Below, piece after piece: positions 1 through 8,828 of a stretch of 64,000 nt of DNA (its first letter is position 1; every line of letters starts with the position of its first letter). This DNA is from an uncultured Poribacteria bacterium (GTDB lineage: Bacteria > Poribacteria > WGA-4E > WGA-3G), in contig OX639992.1 of the NCBI GenBank assembly GCA_951828515.1, positions 4,690,217-4,754,216 on the forward strand, written 5' to 3'. The position numbers and the translations under genes are program-made. The notes under the pieces are model-generated. The model saw only the letters and a list, made by a program, of their open reading frames with translations. It was not told where the DNA came from and did not search any database.

Positions 1-139
1 CACGTGAGGGACTGAGAGGACGTCGTGCCCACCATGTGTGAATTCCGGTGATTTGGTGTTTGTATTTGTCGCGGCGGCCCTGTTCGCTGACTTCTTCAAC
101 AGGAAAAGCAACTTCAATGATGCGTTTGGTGTTATTCAC
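1..139 (-). CDS. DUF1156-type DNA methylase, N-terminal fragment (runs off left edge)
   Basis: The first 46 codons of a larger minus-strand gene that continues beyond the window. The start is GTG at 139; two codons upstream in the same frame is TGA, so the start cannot lie further out. The peptide carries an N-terminal KRIIEVAFPVEEVSEQ stretch and then HTWWARRPLSPSR, which is the signature of DUF1156 proteins: large putative adenine-specific DNA methylases that begin with an aligned VxLPLxEIxxxS...WWARRPLxxxR block. Such genes sit next to SNF2/DUF3883 helicases in DISARM-like and related antiphage loci, which matches the helicase at 1718-5071. The catalytic methylase motifs lie outside the window. 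No good Shine-Dalgarno sequence is visible. Recognition is by motif memory, not by a search. Confidence 0.72.
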   Translation of the reverse strand, partial: MNNTKRIIEVAFPVEEVSEQGRRDKYKHQITGIHTWWARRPLSPSR

Positions 140-302
140 GTATCAATCCATTCATTCAAAAAATTGCGGGTATAATACCAGATAGCGAATTAATTGTCAA
201 ATTTATTTTTCCACACAAACATATTTCAGGTTTAGGATATGAGAGTCGTGGCAATTTTAAACAGATCATACCTGTCTATCTGGAATGGTTTATAGAATGT
301 TG

Positions 303-530
303 TTAGCGTTCAAGTTTGAGTTGGTGCCGATCATATTCGACAAGTCTAATGACCCTGGGCTCATTGTCGTACACTACACCGATGGATGCAATCGTTTCTC
401 CGGTTCCTGAAGGGTTCTCAAATTGGAGAATATCACGGATTTGTCCAGGATTCCCGTCTACGATGATCTTATCGCCAACTTTCCAATCTTTTACCCTCCG
501 AAAGGGGATATAACTTACTGCATTATCCAT
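303..530 (-). CDS. small hypothetical protein, possible KOW/SH3-like
   Basis: A 75-residue open frame starting with ATG at 530 and ending in a Lys-Leu-Glu-Arg tail. The middle reads KVGDKIIVDGNPGQIRDI, a Val-Gly-Asp-x-Val turn followed by a glycine-rich loop, as in small KOW or SH3-like beta-barrels; I do not recognise a named family. The upstream sequence has no convincing ribosome-binding site. It lies between the DUF1156 methylase fragment and the TIR/membrane pair, all in the same direction, so it may be an accessory gene of the defence locus. Composition is protein-like and the opposite-strand frame over the same span is less plausible. Function unknown. Confidence 0.45.
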   Translation of the reverse strand: MDNAVSYIPFRRVKDWKVGDKIIVDGNPGQIRDILQFENPSGTGETIASIGVVYDNEPRVIRLVEYDRHQLKLER

Positions 531-600
531 TGTTTGGATATCTTTCGTTGGATTTGGATTTATCAGGTGAATTTGTGATTGGTGTTCAACCTACAGATTT

Positions 601-1068
601 TCATTGAGTTCCACTGCCAGTTACCAATAAGTAAATTCCAATTCCCGATAACGCCGCAAAACAGACAAAGAAGATAGTCGGTACAAAAGTTTCAACGACA
701 GTCAGTCGCCAGTAGGTTTTCTGCTCTCTGCCTTCGGCAAGTAGATCCCATTCGCGTTTGAAAAATGGATAGGTGAGTTTTTCTTCCAATTCATGTAACG
801 CCTTAAATTTCCCGGAATTCAGTTGACGATAAGAACGGATGACGATATACCATGCCGAGGCTAAAAGCATACCAAAGAGTCCGAAACCTACCATAAGCCA
901 TCCGAGTGGCACTCCGTTTTTACGTTGTAAGAAAGCGGAAAAAAGCACTGCTAACCCAGACAAAACCAGCATATAAAAGCGGTTTGCGGTTCCCCGCTGC
1001 TTGCTAACACTATCGGCGAGTCCCGCGTGGAGTTTGTAGATTTCTAACAATTCCTGTTTTTCATCCAT
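601..1068 (-). CDS. small three-helix membrane protein paired with a TIR-like gene (putative effector)
   Basis: A 155-residue protein starting at MDEKQELLEIYKLH. I prefer the ATG at 1068 to the longer frame at 1116 because it follows the stop of the TIR-like gene by two bases and has GGGAG upstream. Hydrophobic segments lie near residues 32-48, 55-77 and 125-148; the first two form a hairpin and a charged amphipathic stretch (HELEEKLTYPFFKREWDLL) lies before the third. The layout resembles the small SLATT/octameric membrane proteins that act as membrane-disrupting effectors beside TIR or nucleotide-signalling genes. Translational coupling suggests a two-component system. No macro or SLOG sensing domain is present, so how it would perceive a TIR product is unclear. 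Family assignment is tentative. Confidence 0.6.
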   Translation of the reverse strand: MDEKQELLEIYKLHAGLADSVSKQRGTANRFYMLVLSGLAVLFSAFLQRKNGVPLGWLMVGFGLFGMLLASAWYIVIRSYRQLNSGKFKALHELEEKLTYPFFKREWDLLAEGREQKTYWRLTVVETFVPTIFFVCFAALSGIGIYLLVTGSGTQ

Positions 1069-1070
1069 GT

Positions 1071-1481
1071 TTACGTTAACTCCCGAATCGCAGAAACAAT
1101 ACTTTCTGTATTCCAACCAACGATTTTATCGGCGGCATCTGTTACTTTCGTAGATATCCTTTGACTTCCGCGTGGTCTAATCGCAAGAATCGGTTTTACG
1201 GAGGAGAATTCATTTTGGGCAATTTGAATTTCTTTGTCAATCCATTTGCTGTAACTGGCGTAAACACCCGCTAATATCAATATAACACTGCAAGGAGCCA
1301 TCTGTCTTTTTATAGCAGCATAGAGTTGTTTATCAGTTCCGCTGGTATGGACAGGATCGTCTTTAGGGACAGAATAGTTACGATAGGAAAAATACTTTCT
1401 GGCATCAAGCAAGTTGACAAGTCCATTGTATGTATTACTGTAAGCCCAAGAATGACTGATAAAAAGGTTATAGGTTTTCAC
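1071..1481 (-). CDS. TIR-like protein of the DUF1863/MTH538 (ThsB-like) family
   Basis: A 136-residue protein beginning MKTYNLFISHSWAYS, the typical opening of TIR-like DUF1863 proteins (beta-strand, Ile-Ser-His-Ser-Trp loop). Later blocks fit the fold: a long loop with SVPKDDPVHTSGTDKQL, a hydrophobic strand CSVILILAGVYASYSKWIDKEI, and PILAIRPRG. Thoeris ThsB belongs to this family and makes an NAD-derived signal on phage infection. The GTG start at 1481 is chosen because GGAG lies 9 bases upstream; the TTG five codons earlier overlaps that site. A consensus-like promoter lies at 1536-1564. The partner is the membrane protein directly downstream rather than a ThsA with SIR2 or macro domains. 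Domain call is good; role in defence is inferred. Confidence 0.8.
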   Translation of the reverse strand: MKTYNLFISHSWAYSNTYNGLVNLLDARKYFSYRNYSVPKDDPVHTSGTDKQLYAAIKRQMAPCSVILILAGVYASYSKWIDKEIQIAQNEFSSVKPILAIRPRGSQRISTKVTDAADKIVGWNTESIVSAIRELT

Positions 1482-1535
1482 AATACTGATCTCCAATAGA
1501 AGGTTTGATGTTATTCATCTAATTAATGTTAGGTT

Positions 1536-1564
1536 ATTATAACACGTTAAATTTAAAGGATCAA
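1536..1564 (-). promoter_or_regulatory. sigma70-type promoter of the TIR/membrane pair
   Basis: On the minus strand TTGATC (1559-1564) and TATAAT (1536-1541) are separated by exactly 17 bases. The predicted transcript starts near 1529, about 48 bases before the GTG start at 1481. This gives the pair its own promoter instead of reading through from the helicase gene. Confidence 0.65.
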
Positions 1565-1717
1565 ATCAATTTCTCAAAGAGGATATGTAAAGTTTTGTCC
1601 AAACTCAAATGTTGGGTTTCACTGATTTTTCAGTAGACTGGGCGCGTTTAAGCGTTCGCGTGTTTTCTGTGGGACGGCGTTGATCTTGGAGTTCCGTTCA
1701 ACCCAATCTACAGGAAA

Positions 1718-4700
1718 CTAAACTGGTTCGCTACGTTTTGTTATCTCCGAAAGTGGCACCTGATACCTTACCTCTGTAATCTGTCGGACGGCACTTATCT
1801 GGCTCGCGGGATTCTGAAGTATGTAGGATTCCGGTTGTGTTGTTGCAGCATTGAGGACAACGTAGAGAAAATAGTCATCCTTAAGTTGCTTTGCTCTGAA
1901 CCACTCGTTGGCGGTAAGGACGACGGGGGCGCGATCCGCGCGGGCTTTCACTTCAATGCATCGGACTTTGCTATCCGGTGTTTTCGAGCGGAGATCGAAC
2001 CCCAGATTTTCTGCTGAGACATCCTCCACAACGCAGCCCTGTGCCTCTTCATGACGGGTAGCATGCTCCATACCAATTTGCTCAATTTCCAACCTATTGG
2101 GCATTGGTGTTTCTGTTTTATTGTCCCCTATAGCAGGACGGACACGAATGGCTCCAATAAAGACAGGTGGCTTTCTGACAAGTGTAACCTCCCGCTGACA
2201 GGATTGTTCTAGCTTCTTCTTTTCCTCCTCATAGCGATCCTTTTGTTCTGTCTTGTTTTGGACCAGCCGTTTGACATCTTCGCCATTGTCACTTTTAAGG
2301 GCAAGGTCCAGTAACTCACCATCCAGATTCAAGATGAGCCTCTCTAACGAGGTGATGCCATACCTTTTTTTAATGTCTACTTGTCTTTTCCGTTCTTCAG
2401 TAAGTTCCTTCTTATATGCATCTAAACGCAGGCGTACTTGCCCGCCTACCTTATCTTCAAGTGCCTGTATTTGTATCGGTTCTGATGTTGGTGATGCTTC
2501 TTGAAAATCCCAGATGACTGCTGGATTAATCTCTTCCACGGACTCCGAGTCTCGAGGCAGATAGAAAGCCAAAAGCTGTTTCCCCGCAACTGTATCTGTT
2601 CCATCTCGGATTTCGCCTTCATAAAAAACGATAATACCGTTGAATCTACCATCTGGATCTGAGAAACAGGCACCAGTTTTTAAATCTTCGGTGTATTTCT
2701 TTTCTACATAATGGAGAGCCGCTTCAAAGAGTGGATGACCGAAAGAAATAAATTCAGCCGTTGGGTCTATAGACGCCTGCGTTTTATCAAACGTCACTTT
2801 TGGATAACTTCTGCGTGTCAGTGTAGGATACATCTGCTTGAATTGGGTATCCTGACTAATTCTTGTTATTTGAATTGGGATACGATCAATCCTGAAAAAC
2901 TCATCTTTGCGCGGGTGGAGTCTACTATTGAGGGTTTCAAAAGTTTTCCGGAAGAATTCGCGTGTATACTCTGGAATAAGCCCATGCTCACGCGCTTGTT
3001 GTTGAAGTTCACTCACTTGGGGTAGGTTAATATAAGGAGAGACAAGCGTGTCTTGGTTAAAATCCTCAAACAGATTAAGCTGAACCGGATCAAGCGAGGC
3101 TTCAATCTCGTTAAGAAGTTGAGTGTAATCCCGTGTGCTCGCGGCAGCCTCGAGCATGAGTTGTGCCAAATTTCTCTTGGGGAAAAGTTCGCCAATGACA
3201 TCATAGACTCGGTCGGTTCCCAATTCATCCCGAATGGTGTCAAGTTTCTCAAAGAGACGGGTAAAGACAGCCCCTTCCCGCGTATCAGATGCTACAAGGT
3301 TGATGACATGAACCTCTTTTTTTTGACCATAGCGATGAATCCGTCCCATCCGCTGTTCAAGACGATTCGGATTCCACGGTAGATCGTAATTAATCATCAG
3401 ATGGCAGAATTGGAGGTTAATACCTTCACCTGCGGCTTCCGTTGCAATAAGGATCTGTGTTTCATTCTCAAAGGCGTGTTGTACCTCCACCCGTTTTTCA
3501 TGCGGCATCTTTCCGTGAATAACGGATACAGAAAATCCCCACGCCTTCACTTTTTGTGCAAGGTAATCCAGGGTATCAAAGTATTCCGTAAAAATGAGAA
3601 TTTTCTGATTAGGATGTTGCACGTTCAGTTCATCAAGTGCTTTTTTCAATTCTTGTAGTTTAATTTCCCTCTCGCTCTTGATAATCTGTTGGGCATTGTG
3701 TTCAAGATGTTTGAGTGTCTCAATTTCGTTGCTTAACTCTTCTCTGTTTTCGGCAACAGAGAGAACCCCCCACTGTTCTTCGCGCTCCCAACGCTCGGTT
3801 TCACCAAGATCTTCCACTTCATCACGCTGCTGCTCAGTGGGAACAGTGTCCGTGTGCAGCGTGGCATTCTGAAGCAATTCTTCAAGGCGTTGCTGTCGGC
3901 GTTGGAGGGAAACGGACAAAGCGTACGTGCTGGATGCGAGTCGCCGCTGCAATATAACAAGTGCGAATGCGATATTGTGCCGCTTCTGTGAATTTTCGGA
4001 AAACTTGTTATATTGCTCACGAATGTACTCAGAAAGTTCGTTATAGAGCTCCATCTCACTTTCAGATTCCGCACCGAGACGGAATGGCTTTGTCTGAACG
4101 TGGCGTGGTAGGAATAGTTTTTTCCCATCAAAATCTTTGAGGTCTTCCTTCACACGTCGGATGAAAAGTGGATTGTCGTTTTTCTTAATCGATTCCTGGA
4201 TTTGGGTTGGGTCTGCGAAAAAACCGGGTTCAAGGAGGTCAAGGAAGAGTCGGAAGTTCTCAGAGTCTCCTCTATGCGGTGTCGCCGTAAGAAAAAGGAG
4301 ATGTGTCGTGCAGTTAGAGAGGCATTCACCTAATTGATACCTTTTAGTTTTTTCAACTTTATCTCCATATTGGTAGGCCGCCATTTTATGTGCTTCATCA
4401 ACAACAACCAGGTCGAAATGGGTATTAGCGATTGCGCCACGGATTTCATCTTGTCGGGCAAAATCTATCGAGGTAATTAGTTGTTGTTCGCGACTCCAGA
4501 CGTTTTCGTATGGATGGGCGTTGACGAGGGCACGTGTGACATGTGTGAAATTCTCCTCAAATCGTGTCCTCATCTCCTCGGTCCATTGTGTGATTAGGTG
4601 TCCAGGGGCAACAATTAAGATACGTTTAACCTGATTTCGGAGTTTGAGTTCCTTCGCGATGAGGCCTGCCATAATTGTTTTGCCAGCTCCGGGATCATCA

Positions 4701-5071
4701 GCAATGAGGAAACGGATACGCGTCTGCTTAAGAACCTGCCACACGGCTTCAATTTGATGCGGCAGCGGATCTACTTTGGAGATACTAATAGCAAAGGTTG
4801 GGTTGTAAAGGGCAGCGTATCGGTACCGTTTTGCTTCAAGTCCAAGGAAGGCGTGGCGGGCATCGCCTGTAAAGTCCACTTGCGACTGAACGATCTGTAA
4901 CGTCTCCACTTCTGCTTGTGTGAGTTCCTGGTTGACAAAGTCTTGCGAATGAATCAAAGTACCAACAATAAGCACATCTCCGTGAGGAAGCGGCTGATAG
5001 GTTAGAACTTTAACAGGCTCTGCCCACAATGGGGATTCGACAATTGTACCGAAGGCAATATTCTGTGTCAT
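1718..5071 (-). CDS. SNF2-family helicase with C-terminal DUF3883 domain (DISARM DrmD-like)
   Basis: A 1117-residue SF2/SNF2 ATPase. Visible motifs are Walker A DDPGAGKT (about 125-132), DEAH (225-228), FLTATPHRG (260-268), ILIFTEYFDT (491-500) and motif VI QRMGRIHRYGQ (573-583). The region 385-480 is an extended charged insert between the helicase lobes. Near residues 1020-1090 the sequence SAENLGFDLRS...RCIEVKARA is the DUF3883 (NERD-like, possibly nuclease-related) signature. Helicases of this architecture work with adenine methylases in DISARM class 1 (DrmD) and related antiphage clusters; the DUF1156 gene at the left edge would be that partner. The start ATG at 5071 lies 33 bases after the small gene at 5104. 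Helicase activity is well supported; the system assignment is inferred because the rest of the locus is outside the window. Confidence 0.85.
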   Translation of the reverse strand: MTQNIAFGTIVESPLWAEPVKVLTYQPLPHGDVLIVGTLIHSQDFVNQELTQAEVETLQIVQSQVDFTGDARHAFLGLEAKRYRYAALYNPTFAISISKVDPLPHQIEAVWQVLKQTRIRFLIADDPGAGKTIMAGLIAKELKLRNQVKRILIVAPGHLITQWTEEMRTRFEENFTHVTRALVNAHPYENVWSREQQLITSIDFARQDEIRGAIANTHFDLVVVDEAHKMAAYQYGDKVEKTKRYQLGECLSNCTTHLLFLTATPHRGDSENFRLFLDLLEPGFFADPTQIQESIKKNDNPLFIRRVKEDLKDFDGKKLFLPRHVQTKPFRLGAESESEMELYNELSEYIREQYNKFSENSQKRHNIAFALVILQRRLASSTYALSVSLQRRQQRLEELLQNATLHTDTVPTEQQRDEVEDLGETERWEREEQWGVLSVAENREELSNEIETLKHLEHNAQQIIKSEREIKLQELKKALDELNVQHPNQKILIFTEYFDTLDYLAQKVKAWGFSVSVIHGKMPHEKRVEVQHAFENETQILIATEAAGEGINLQFCHLMINYDLPWNPNRLEQRMGRIHRYGQKKEVHVINLVASDTREGAVFTRLFEKLDTIRDELGTDRVYDVIGELFPKRNLAQLMLEAAASTRDYTQLLNEIEASLDPVQLNLFEDFNQDTLVSPYINLPQVSELQQQAREHGLIPEYTREFFRKTFETLNSRLHPRKDEFFRIDRIPIQITRISQDTQFKQMYPTLTRRSYPKVTFDKTQASIDPTAEFISFGHPLFEAALHYVEKKYTEDLKTGACFSDPDGRFNGIIVFYEGEIRDGTDTVAGKQLLAFYLPRDSESVEEINPAVIWDFQEASPTSEPIQIQALEDKVGGQVRLRLDAYKKELTEERKRQVDIKKRYGITSLERLILNLDGELLDLALKSDNGEDVKRLVQNKTEQKDRYEEEKKKLEQSCQREVTLVRKPPVFIGAIRVRPAIGDNKTETPMPNRLEIEQIGMEHATRHEEAQGCVVEDVSAENLGFDLRSKTPDSKVRCIEVKARADRAPVVLTANEWFRAKQLKDDYFLYVVLNAATTQPESYILQNPASQISAVRQITEVRYQVPLSEITKRSEPV

Positions 5072-5103
5072 AGTTTTTTTATTAACGTGAGTTTGAAAAA
5101 AGT

Positions 5104-5316
5104 TTAGTCGTTAGAAAGCATAGGTAAATCGTTGTTTTGCTGAAGTTCAGAGAAGTTCAGCGAGGGTTTGTTCTCCAAAAGCTGATAAGTTATCAATGCC
5201 GAGAGGACATTCACTTGGGAATTTTTGAAACTTCTATGCAGGGTGTGTTCTAACGCAGTCTGCGTTTTCAGTTCTTGGATGCCCGCTTGAATGAGGGACC
5301 GCTTCTTTAGCAGCAC
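5104..5316 (-). CDS. small hypothetical protein upstream of the SNF2 helicase
   Basis: A 70-residue frame with a GTG start at 5316 and only a weak GAG directly before it. The sequence is helical and leucine/glutamine-rich with no recognised motif. It lies in the same direction as, and 33 bases ahead of, the SNF2 helicase, and a possible promoter (TATAAA near 5333) lies upstream, so it could be the first gene of that transcript. It may instead be the remnant of a longer gene or non-coding leader. No function can be proposed. Confidence 0.35.
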   Translation of the reverse strand: MLLKKRSLIQAGIQELKTQTALEHTLHRSFKNSQVNVLSALITYQLLENKPSLNFSELQQNNDLPMLSND

Positions 5317-5364
5317 CTCATACCAAAAGAGTTCTCTTTATACAAAAAATCCTTGATTGTTTAT

Positions 5365-5387
5365 CAAATTCATGTTAGTTGAATTTG
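5365..5387. repeat. 8-7-8 inverted repeat, possible operator
   Basis: CAAATTCA and TGAATTTG form a perfect inverted repeat around a 7-base spacer. It overlaps a weak minus-strand promoter candidate, TTGATA (5362-5367), 19 bases from TATAAA, ahead of the small gene and SNF2 helicase. A dyad over the -35 box would suit a repressor. It could also be a weak terminator for the helicase gene that stops at 5404. No regulator gene is visible nearby. Confidence 0.3.
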
Positions 5388-5403
5388 TTTTTCAACAACT
5401 GGT

Positions 5404-8400
5404 TTAATCGCTCGCTATAACTCCAAAGGGTAACTGACATGTCTCCATTAAATAAGCCTCAGTTACACTCAATAACCGAAGTTGATCGATGCTTGCTTTT
5501 GATTTGGATAACCCCGGTTGAACGATAAATATTTTTAACTCAGTATGCATATCTCTACTCATTTCGCGAATTTCCCAAAGTTTATCTTGATTACCCTTCT
5601 CAAACCGACTTATCTCTTGTCGCCCTTCCCTTATTTCCTCGCGTCTAAGCAAATGTTCAAATAATTCAATTAAATTTTTCTTCTCCTTCCACTTCCAATG
5701 AGTGCTCTTTTGTGCTTGTCCACAAACGGTGTACAAATCATCAATTCTGCTACCAGGAGTTGCCCTCTGCGAAAACTTACAATGATAAAACTCAACCATT
5801 ATTACCTTTTTATGAACTTGAATGCAGACCACATCGGCTGCTTCACCCGAACCATCGTCATCGAAAATCACATCATAGTTTTTCTTTTTTAATTCACTGA
5901 TGACTCGGTACTGAATTGAGTCCGCAGCTTTCATGATTCCTTGAGTTTCTTTGGTAATGTCGATATCTCCCCAATTCCAAGTCTGTATTTTCTCTTTCGG
6001 ATAAGGCTCAAAATTTTTCTTCAATTCAGTATAATCGTTCCCTTCTAAAGAAGAGCCATCAACGAACCATATCATTGGCGGGTTGTTATAGAAGAAATCC
6101 TCAATAAGCAAATTTTTCTTGCCCTGATTAACCAAAGCAGTTTCGTTTCCAATAATAGAGAAATGGTAATCTCTATCGGAAAGTGTGAGTTTCAACTTTA
6201 GGTTCATCTCCTCGGAGCGAATTGCAAATTTCAATTCGCTGTCTTCAGAGGGGTTTATGAGTTCAATATCAGTCATAAAAAGAGAGAATTCTTTTTGATC
6301 AACAATAAAACTGAAAATCGTTTCTGCTTCTTTGTAAATTACATCTGGCCATGCAATGCAGACAGGCATTTTCTGAGGCCGGTGCGAGATAGTCTTCGGC
6401 ACTAAGGTTCCTTTCAGAACTTCGTTTGGATCTATCGTTTCATCTAAAACTTTTCTTCCGACGGTACTACACCATTTTCGCAGAGCATCAAGGTTTGTCT
6501 TACGTCGTGACCATATCCGACCCTTGTATGAACATCCGATGGTCGTTTGTTGTCCATTTTCATATCCATTTCCAAAAATATTCGATTTAATAACGTGTTC
6601 CTTTTGGGCTTCGGTTAGTCCTGCTTCAATATCTGAGCCAGCTCTCATTATAAATCGGATTAATCGTCCAAGCTGCTCAATAAGACCAACATTTTGAAGT
6701 TTCAAACGATTGACTCCAGAAAAACACCGAAATACCTCTACCCCTTTAATCATCTCAACGGCCCCCGCGACAGCTGTAGCCAACTTTTCATAATAACCGC
6801 TATTGTTGGAACTGTGAATGAAAAGCAATTCCTGATCTTTGTCCCAAAATAGAATGTAGAGATTCCAGTCCCAATTAAATATGTCACTTGATTGTGCCCA
6901 ATCAACTGGGATTTTTTTAGCAGTCACAATAACCAAAGTGTTCTTTTGAGCATTAGAGGTGTGATCCATATGATCGAAGGATTCTACGCCTCGGAGCCCT
7001 TTCTCAAAATCTTCTGGTTCCCAATTTTCGCACTCGGTCCTATAAATAACGGTGCTCATTGCTGTACGCAAATTCTGTAAAGATATACCTGTCAGATTAT
7101 TCTGAAATCCGGCGACGAGTTCCTGCAAATCAACCTTTTCCTGAGTTATTCCTTCGCTGGTTTCCTTCAATAAAAAATTCCAGTCAGAGTCTTGGCGATA
7201 GAGTTTCCTTAGTTTTTCCTCAACCTTGGGATCGGCGATATTTGCAATAAACGTAGGGTCCCCTAATGCTGACCCCGGCCGAGTAAATCTCCCCGCAAGT
7301 TGAAGTGTAACAGCAATACTTTTTCTAATGTCGTGAAATGCCGCAATCTTCAATTCTGGTAAATCAAAACCTTCACCAAACATATCAACACATACGACAA
7401 TTCTGGATTCTTTGTTGATTATTTTCTGGCGTATTTGCTCTTTTTTCTTCTCTGGTTTTATTTTACTATGGATTAGAATCGGATTGAATTCTGCATACTG
7501 CGCATATATCGAGAAAACTTCCTCTGCTCTTTTAATACTATTCACACGTGCCATAATAATATGGTCGTATTTCTTGATATCTTCACGAAGCTGTTTGACT
7601 GCCATATCTGCAATTGTTTGGTCAGCCTTGGTAAGGTTATAAACTCTAACTGGCTTGAAATGAATGCGTTTGAAATAACCCTCCTCTTGGGCCTTGCTTA
7701 AAGGGTAATTGAAAATGACTGTGCCCTCAACTGGTTTGTCGTCATTTCTAAAAGGCGTTGCTGTGAACTGAAGAACTTTTCTTTTATGAAACTTCTGCTT
7801 AAGTTTCTTCCACGTCATTGCTCCTAAATGGTGTGCCTCATCAATGAACAAGAATGGACAATGATACGCCATTTGCTCTTGCACTTCAGTATCACATTGA
7901 CCAGCAATGTCCATAGTCGTTACGACAACGTTGCACCTTCCAAAAAATAGGTCAACCTCGTCAGGGTCTTTCGGCTTGTGCTTCAATAGTCCAACAATTG
8001 GATAGAGTGCTTGATCTGATACGATTCCGAAGTCTTTCAAGACCCCAAGTGTCAGAAATTTATCAGCGATCTGCGTTCTGAGAGGATCGGTTGGTACCAC
8101 AACAAGAAGTTTTTCACACTGTTTTGAGATGAGAATGGACAACATTGTTTCTGTCTTACCTGTCCCTGTTGGCATAACTATGGTAGCAGCCTTATCAGTA
8201 ACAGTCCAATGTGCATGTGTAGCATGAACAGCACCAATTTGAGGCGGGCGAAGACCTTTGACCTTATTGTCTCTATCTTCAGACAAGTATAAAAAAGCAC
8301 TCTGCCAAGAGTTAATGACAGCCTTCAGTCGGTCTGTGTAACCAATAGAGCCCTCGGAATCCTTAAACATTTCTGGATGTCGTATCCATTCGCAACCTGA

Positions 8401-8673
8401 TAAATCAATAGAACCGCTATCATGGCTTCCCAAATCGTCAGGCTCTATCTTCAGAACTTTGTTAAATTTTTCCGGAGGATTGGATGAGGCAGATGTAGCA
8501 AGGATCCTTTCGCCACTATCATTAACTGGTGTGAGAAGGTATTCGTTATTGCTATTTTCCTGATAATGTTCAACAATCATTTCTAATGAGTGTTGAGGTT
8601 GGCTCAACTGTAGAATTGGATTTCCATTCCAGTCTGTATCAATTGCAAGTATTTGTGGAAATTGGATTTTCAT
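5404..8673 (-). CDS. large SF2 (DEAD/DEAH) helicase with C-terminal nuclease-like domain
   Basis: A 1089-residue protein. After a 160-residue N-terminal region come Walker A MPTGTGKTE (168-176), a Thr/Pro motif Ia (VVPTDPLRTQ), IDEAHH (277-282), FTATPFRND (303-311) and motif VI QLAGRFTRPG near 460, the order seen in type III restriction-like (ResIII) helicases. The C-terminus has GSGEAADVVCIQVHKKVIMVEFYHCK, then RIDDLYTVCGQAQKS, which looks like a degenerate PD-(D/E)XK nuclease core with an aspartate before the first strand and Glu...Lys on the next. Single-gene helicase-nucleases of this kind are common in defence islands. No methylase gene adjoins it. ATG at 8673 has no obvious ribosome-binding site. 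ATPase assignment is firm; nuclease activity is an inference. Confidence 0.8.
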   Translation of the reverse strand: MKIQFPQILAIDTDWNGNPILQLSQPQHSLEMIVEHYQENSNNEYLLTPVNDSGERILATSASSNPPEKFNKVLKIEPDDLGSHDSGSIDLSGCEWIRHPEMFKDSEGSIGYTDRLKAVINSWQSAFLYLSEDRDNKVKGLRPPQIGAVHATHAHWTVTDKAATIVMPTGTGKTETMLSILISKQCEKLLVVVPTDPLRTQIADKFLTLGVLKDFGIVSDQALYPIVGLLKHKPKDPDEVDLFFGRCNVVVTTMDIAGQCDTEVQEQMAYHCPFLFIDEAHHLGAMTWKKLKQKFHKRKVLQFTATPFRNDDKPVEGTVIFNYPLSKAQEEGYFKRIHFKPVRVYNLTKADQTIADMAVKQLREDIKKYDHIIMARVNSIKRAEEVFSIYAQYAEFNPILIHSKIKPEKKKEQIRQKIINKESRIVVCVDMFGEGFDLPELKIAAFHDIRKSIAVTLQLAGRFTRPGSALGDPTFIANIADPKVEEKLRKLYRQDSDWNFLLKETSEGITQEKVDLQELVAGFQNNLTGISLQNLRTAMSTVIYRTECENWEPEDFEKGLRGVESFDHMDHTSNAQKNTLVIVTAKKIPVDWAQSSDIFNWDWNLYILFWDKDQELLFIHSSNNSGYYEKLATAVAGAVEMIKGVEVFRCFSGVNRLKLQNVGLIEQLGRLIRFIMRAGSDIEAGLTEAQKEHVIKSNIFGNGYENGQQTTIGCSYKGRIWSRRKTNLDALRKWCSTVGRKVLDETIDPNEVLKGTLVPKTISHRPQKMPVCIAWPDVIYKEAETIFSFIVDQKEFSLFMTDIELINPSEDSELKFAIRSEEMNLKLKLTLSDRDYHFSIIGNETALVNQGKKNLLIEDFFYNNPPMIWFVDGSSLEGNDYTELKKNFEPYPKEKIQTWNWGDIDITKETQGIMKAADSIQYRVISELKKKNYDVIFDDDGSGEAADVVCIQVHKKVIMVEFYHCKFSQRATPGSRIDDLYTVCGQAQKSTHWKWKEKKNLIELFEHLLRREEIREGRQEISRFEKGNQDKLWEIREMSRDMHTELKIFIVQPGLSKSKASIDQLRLLSVTEAYLMETCQLPFGVIASD

Positions 8674-8675
8674 AT

Positions 8676-8828
8676 TTATACTACGAGATGTTCCTTGAAG
8701 AATAGAATGCCGAGAATCAGGATTAGCCAGCGTTTAATCGGTGGATTAGGCAGAGCCCACATCCGATACAGACGTAAGTTGTTTAGCATAATAGATACAC
8801 TACTAAACCCATCACACCGCCGCAAGTA
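8676..8828 (-). pseudogene. 3' remnant of a second heavy-metal P-type ATPase
   Basis: Read on the minus strand, GFSSVSIMLNNLRLYRM followed by a hydrophobic Trp-Leu-Ile-Leu-Ile stretch ends at TAA (8676-8678). It aligns with the end of the intact CopA at 9079, whose last transmembrane helix reads [19 protein letters not shown] identity begins with CTTGCGGCG just after the stop of the small gene at 8829. The rest of the gene is gone and the frame is broken between CTTGCGGCG and the GFSS codons. It abuts the helicase start at 8673, so the helicase and everything to its left probably joined the chromosome here. Confidence 0.7.

Noticed and set aside
121-306. Plus-strand open frame ending in a hydrophobic/aromatic peptide
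   Set aside because: No start codon with context, overlaps the DUF1156 start, and no family recognised; at most a remnant.
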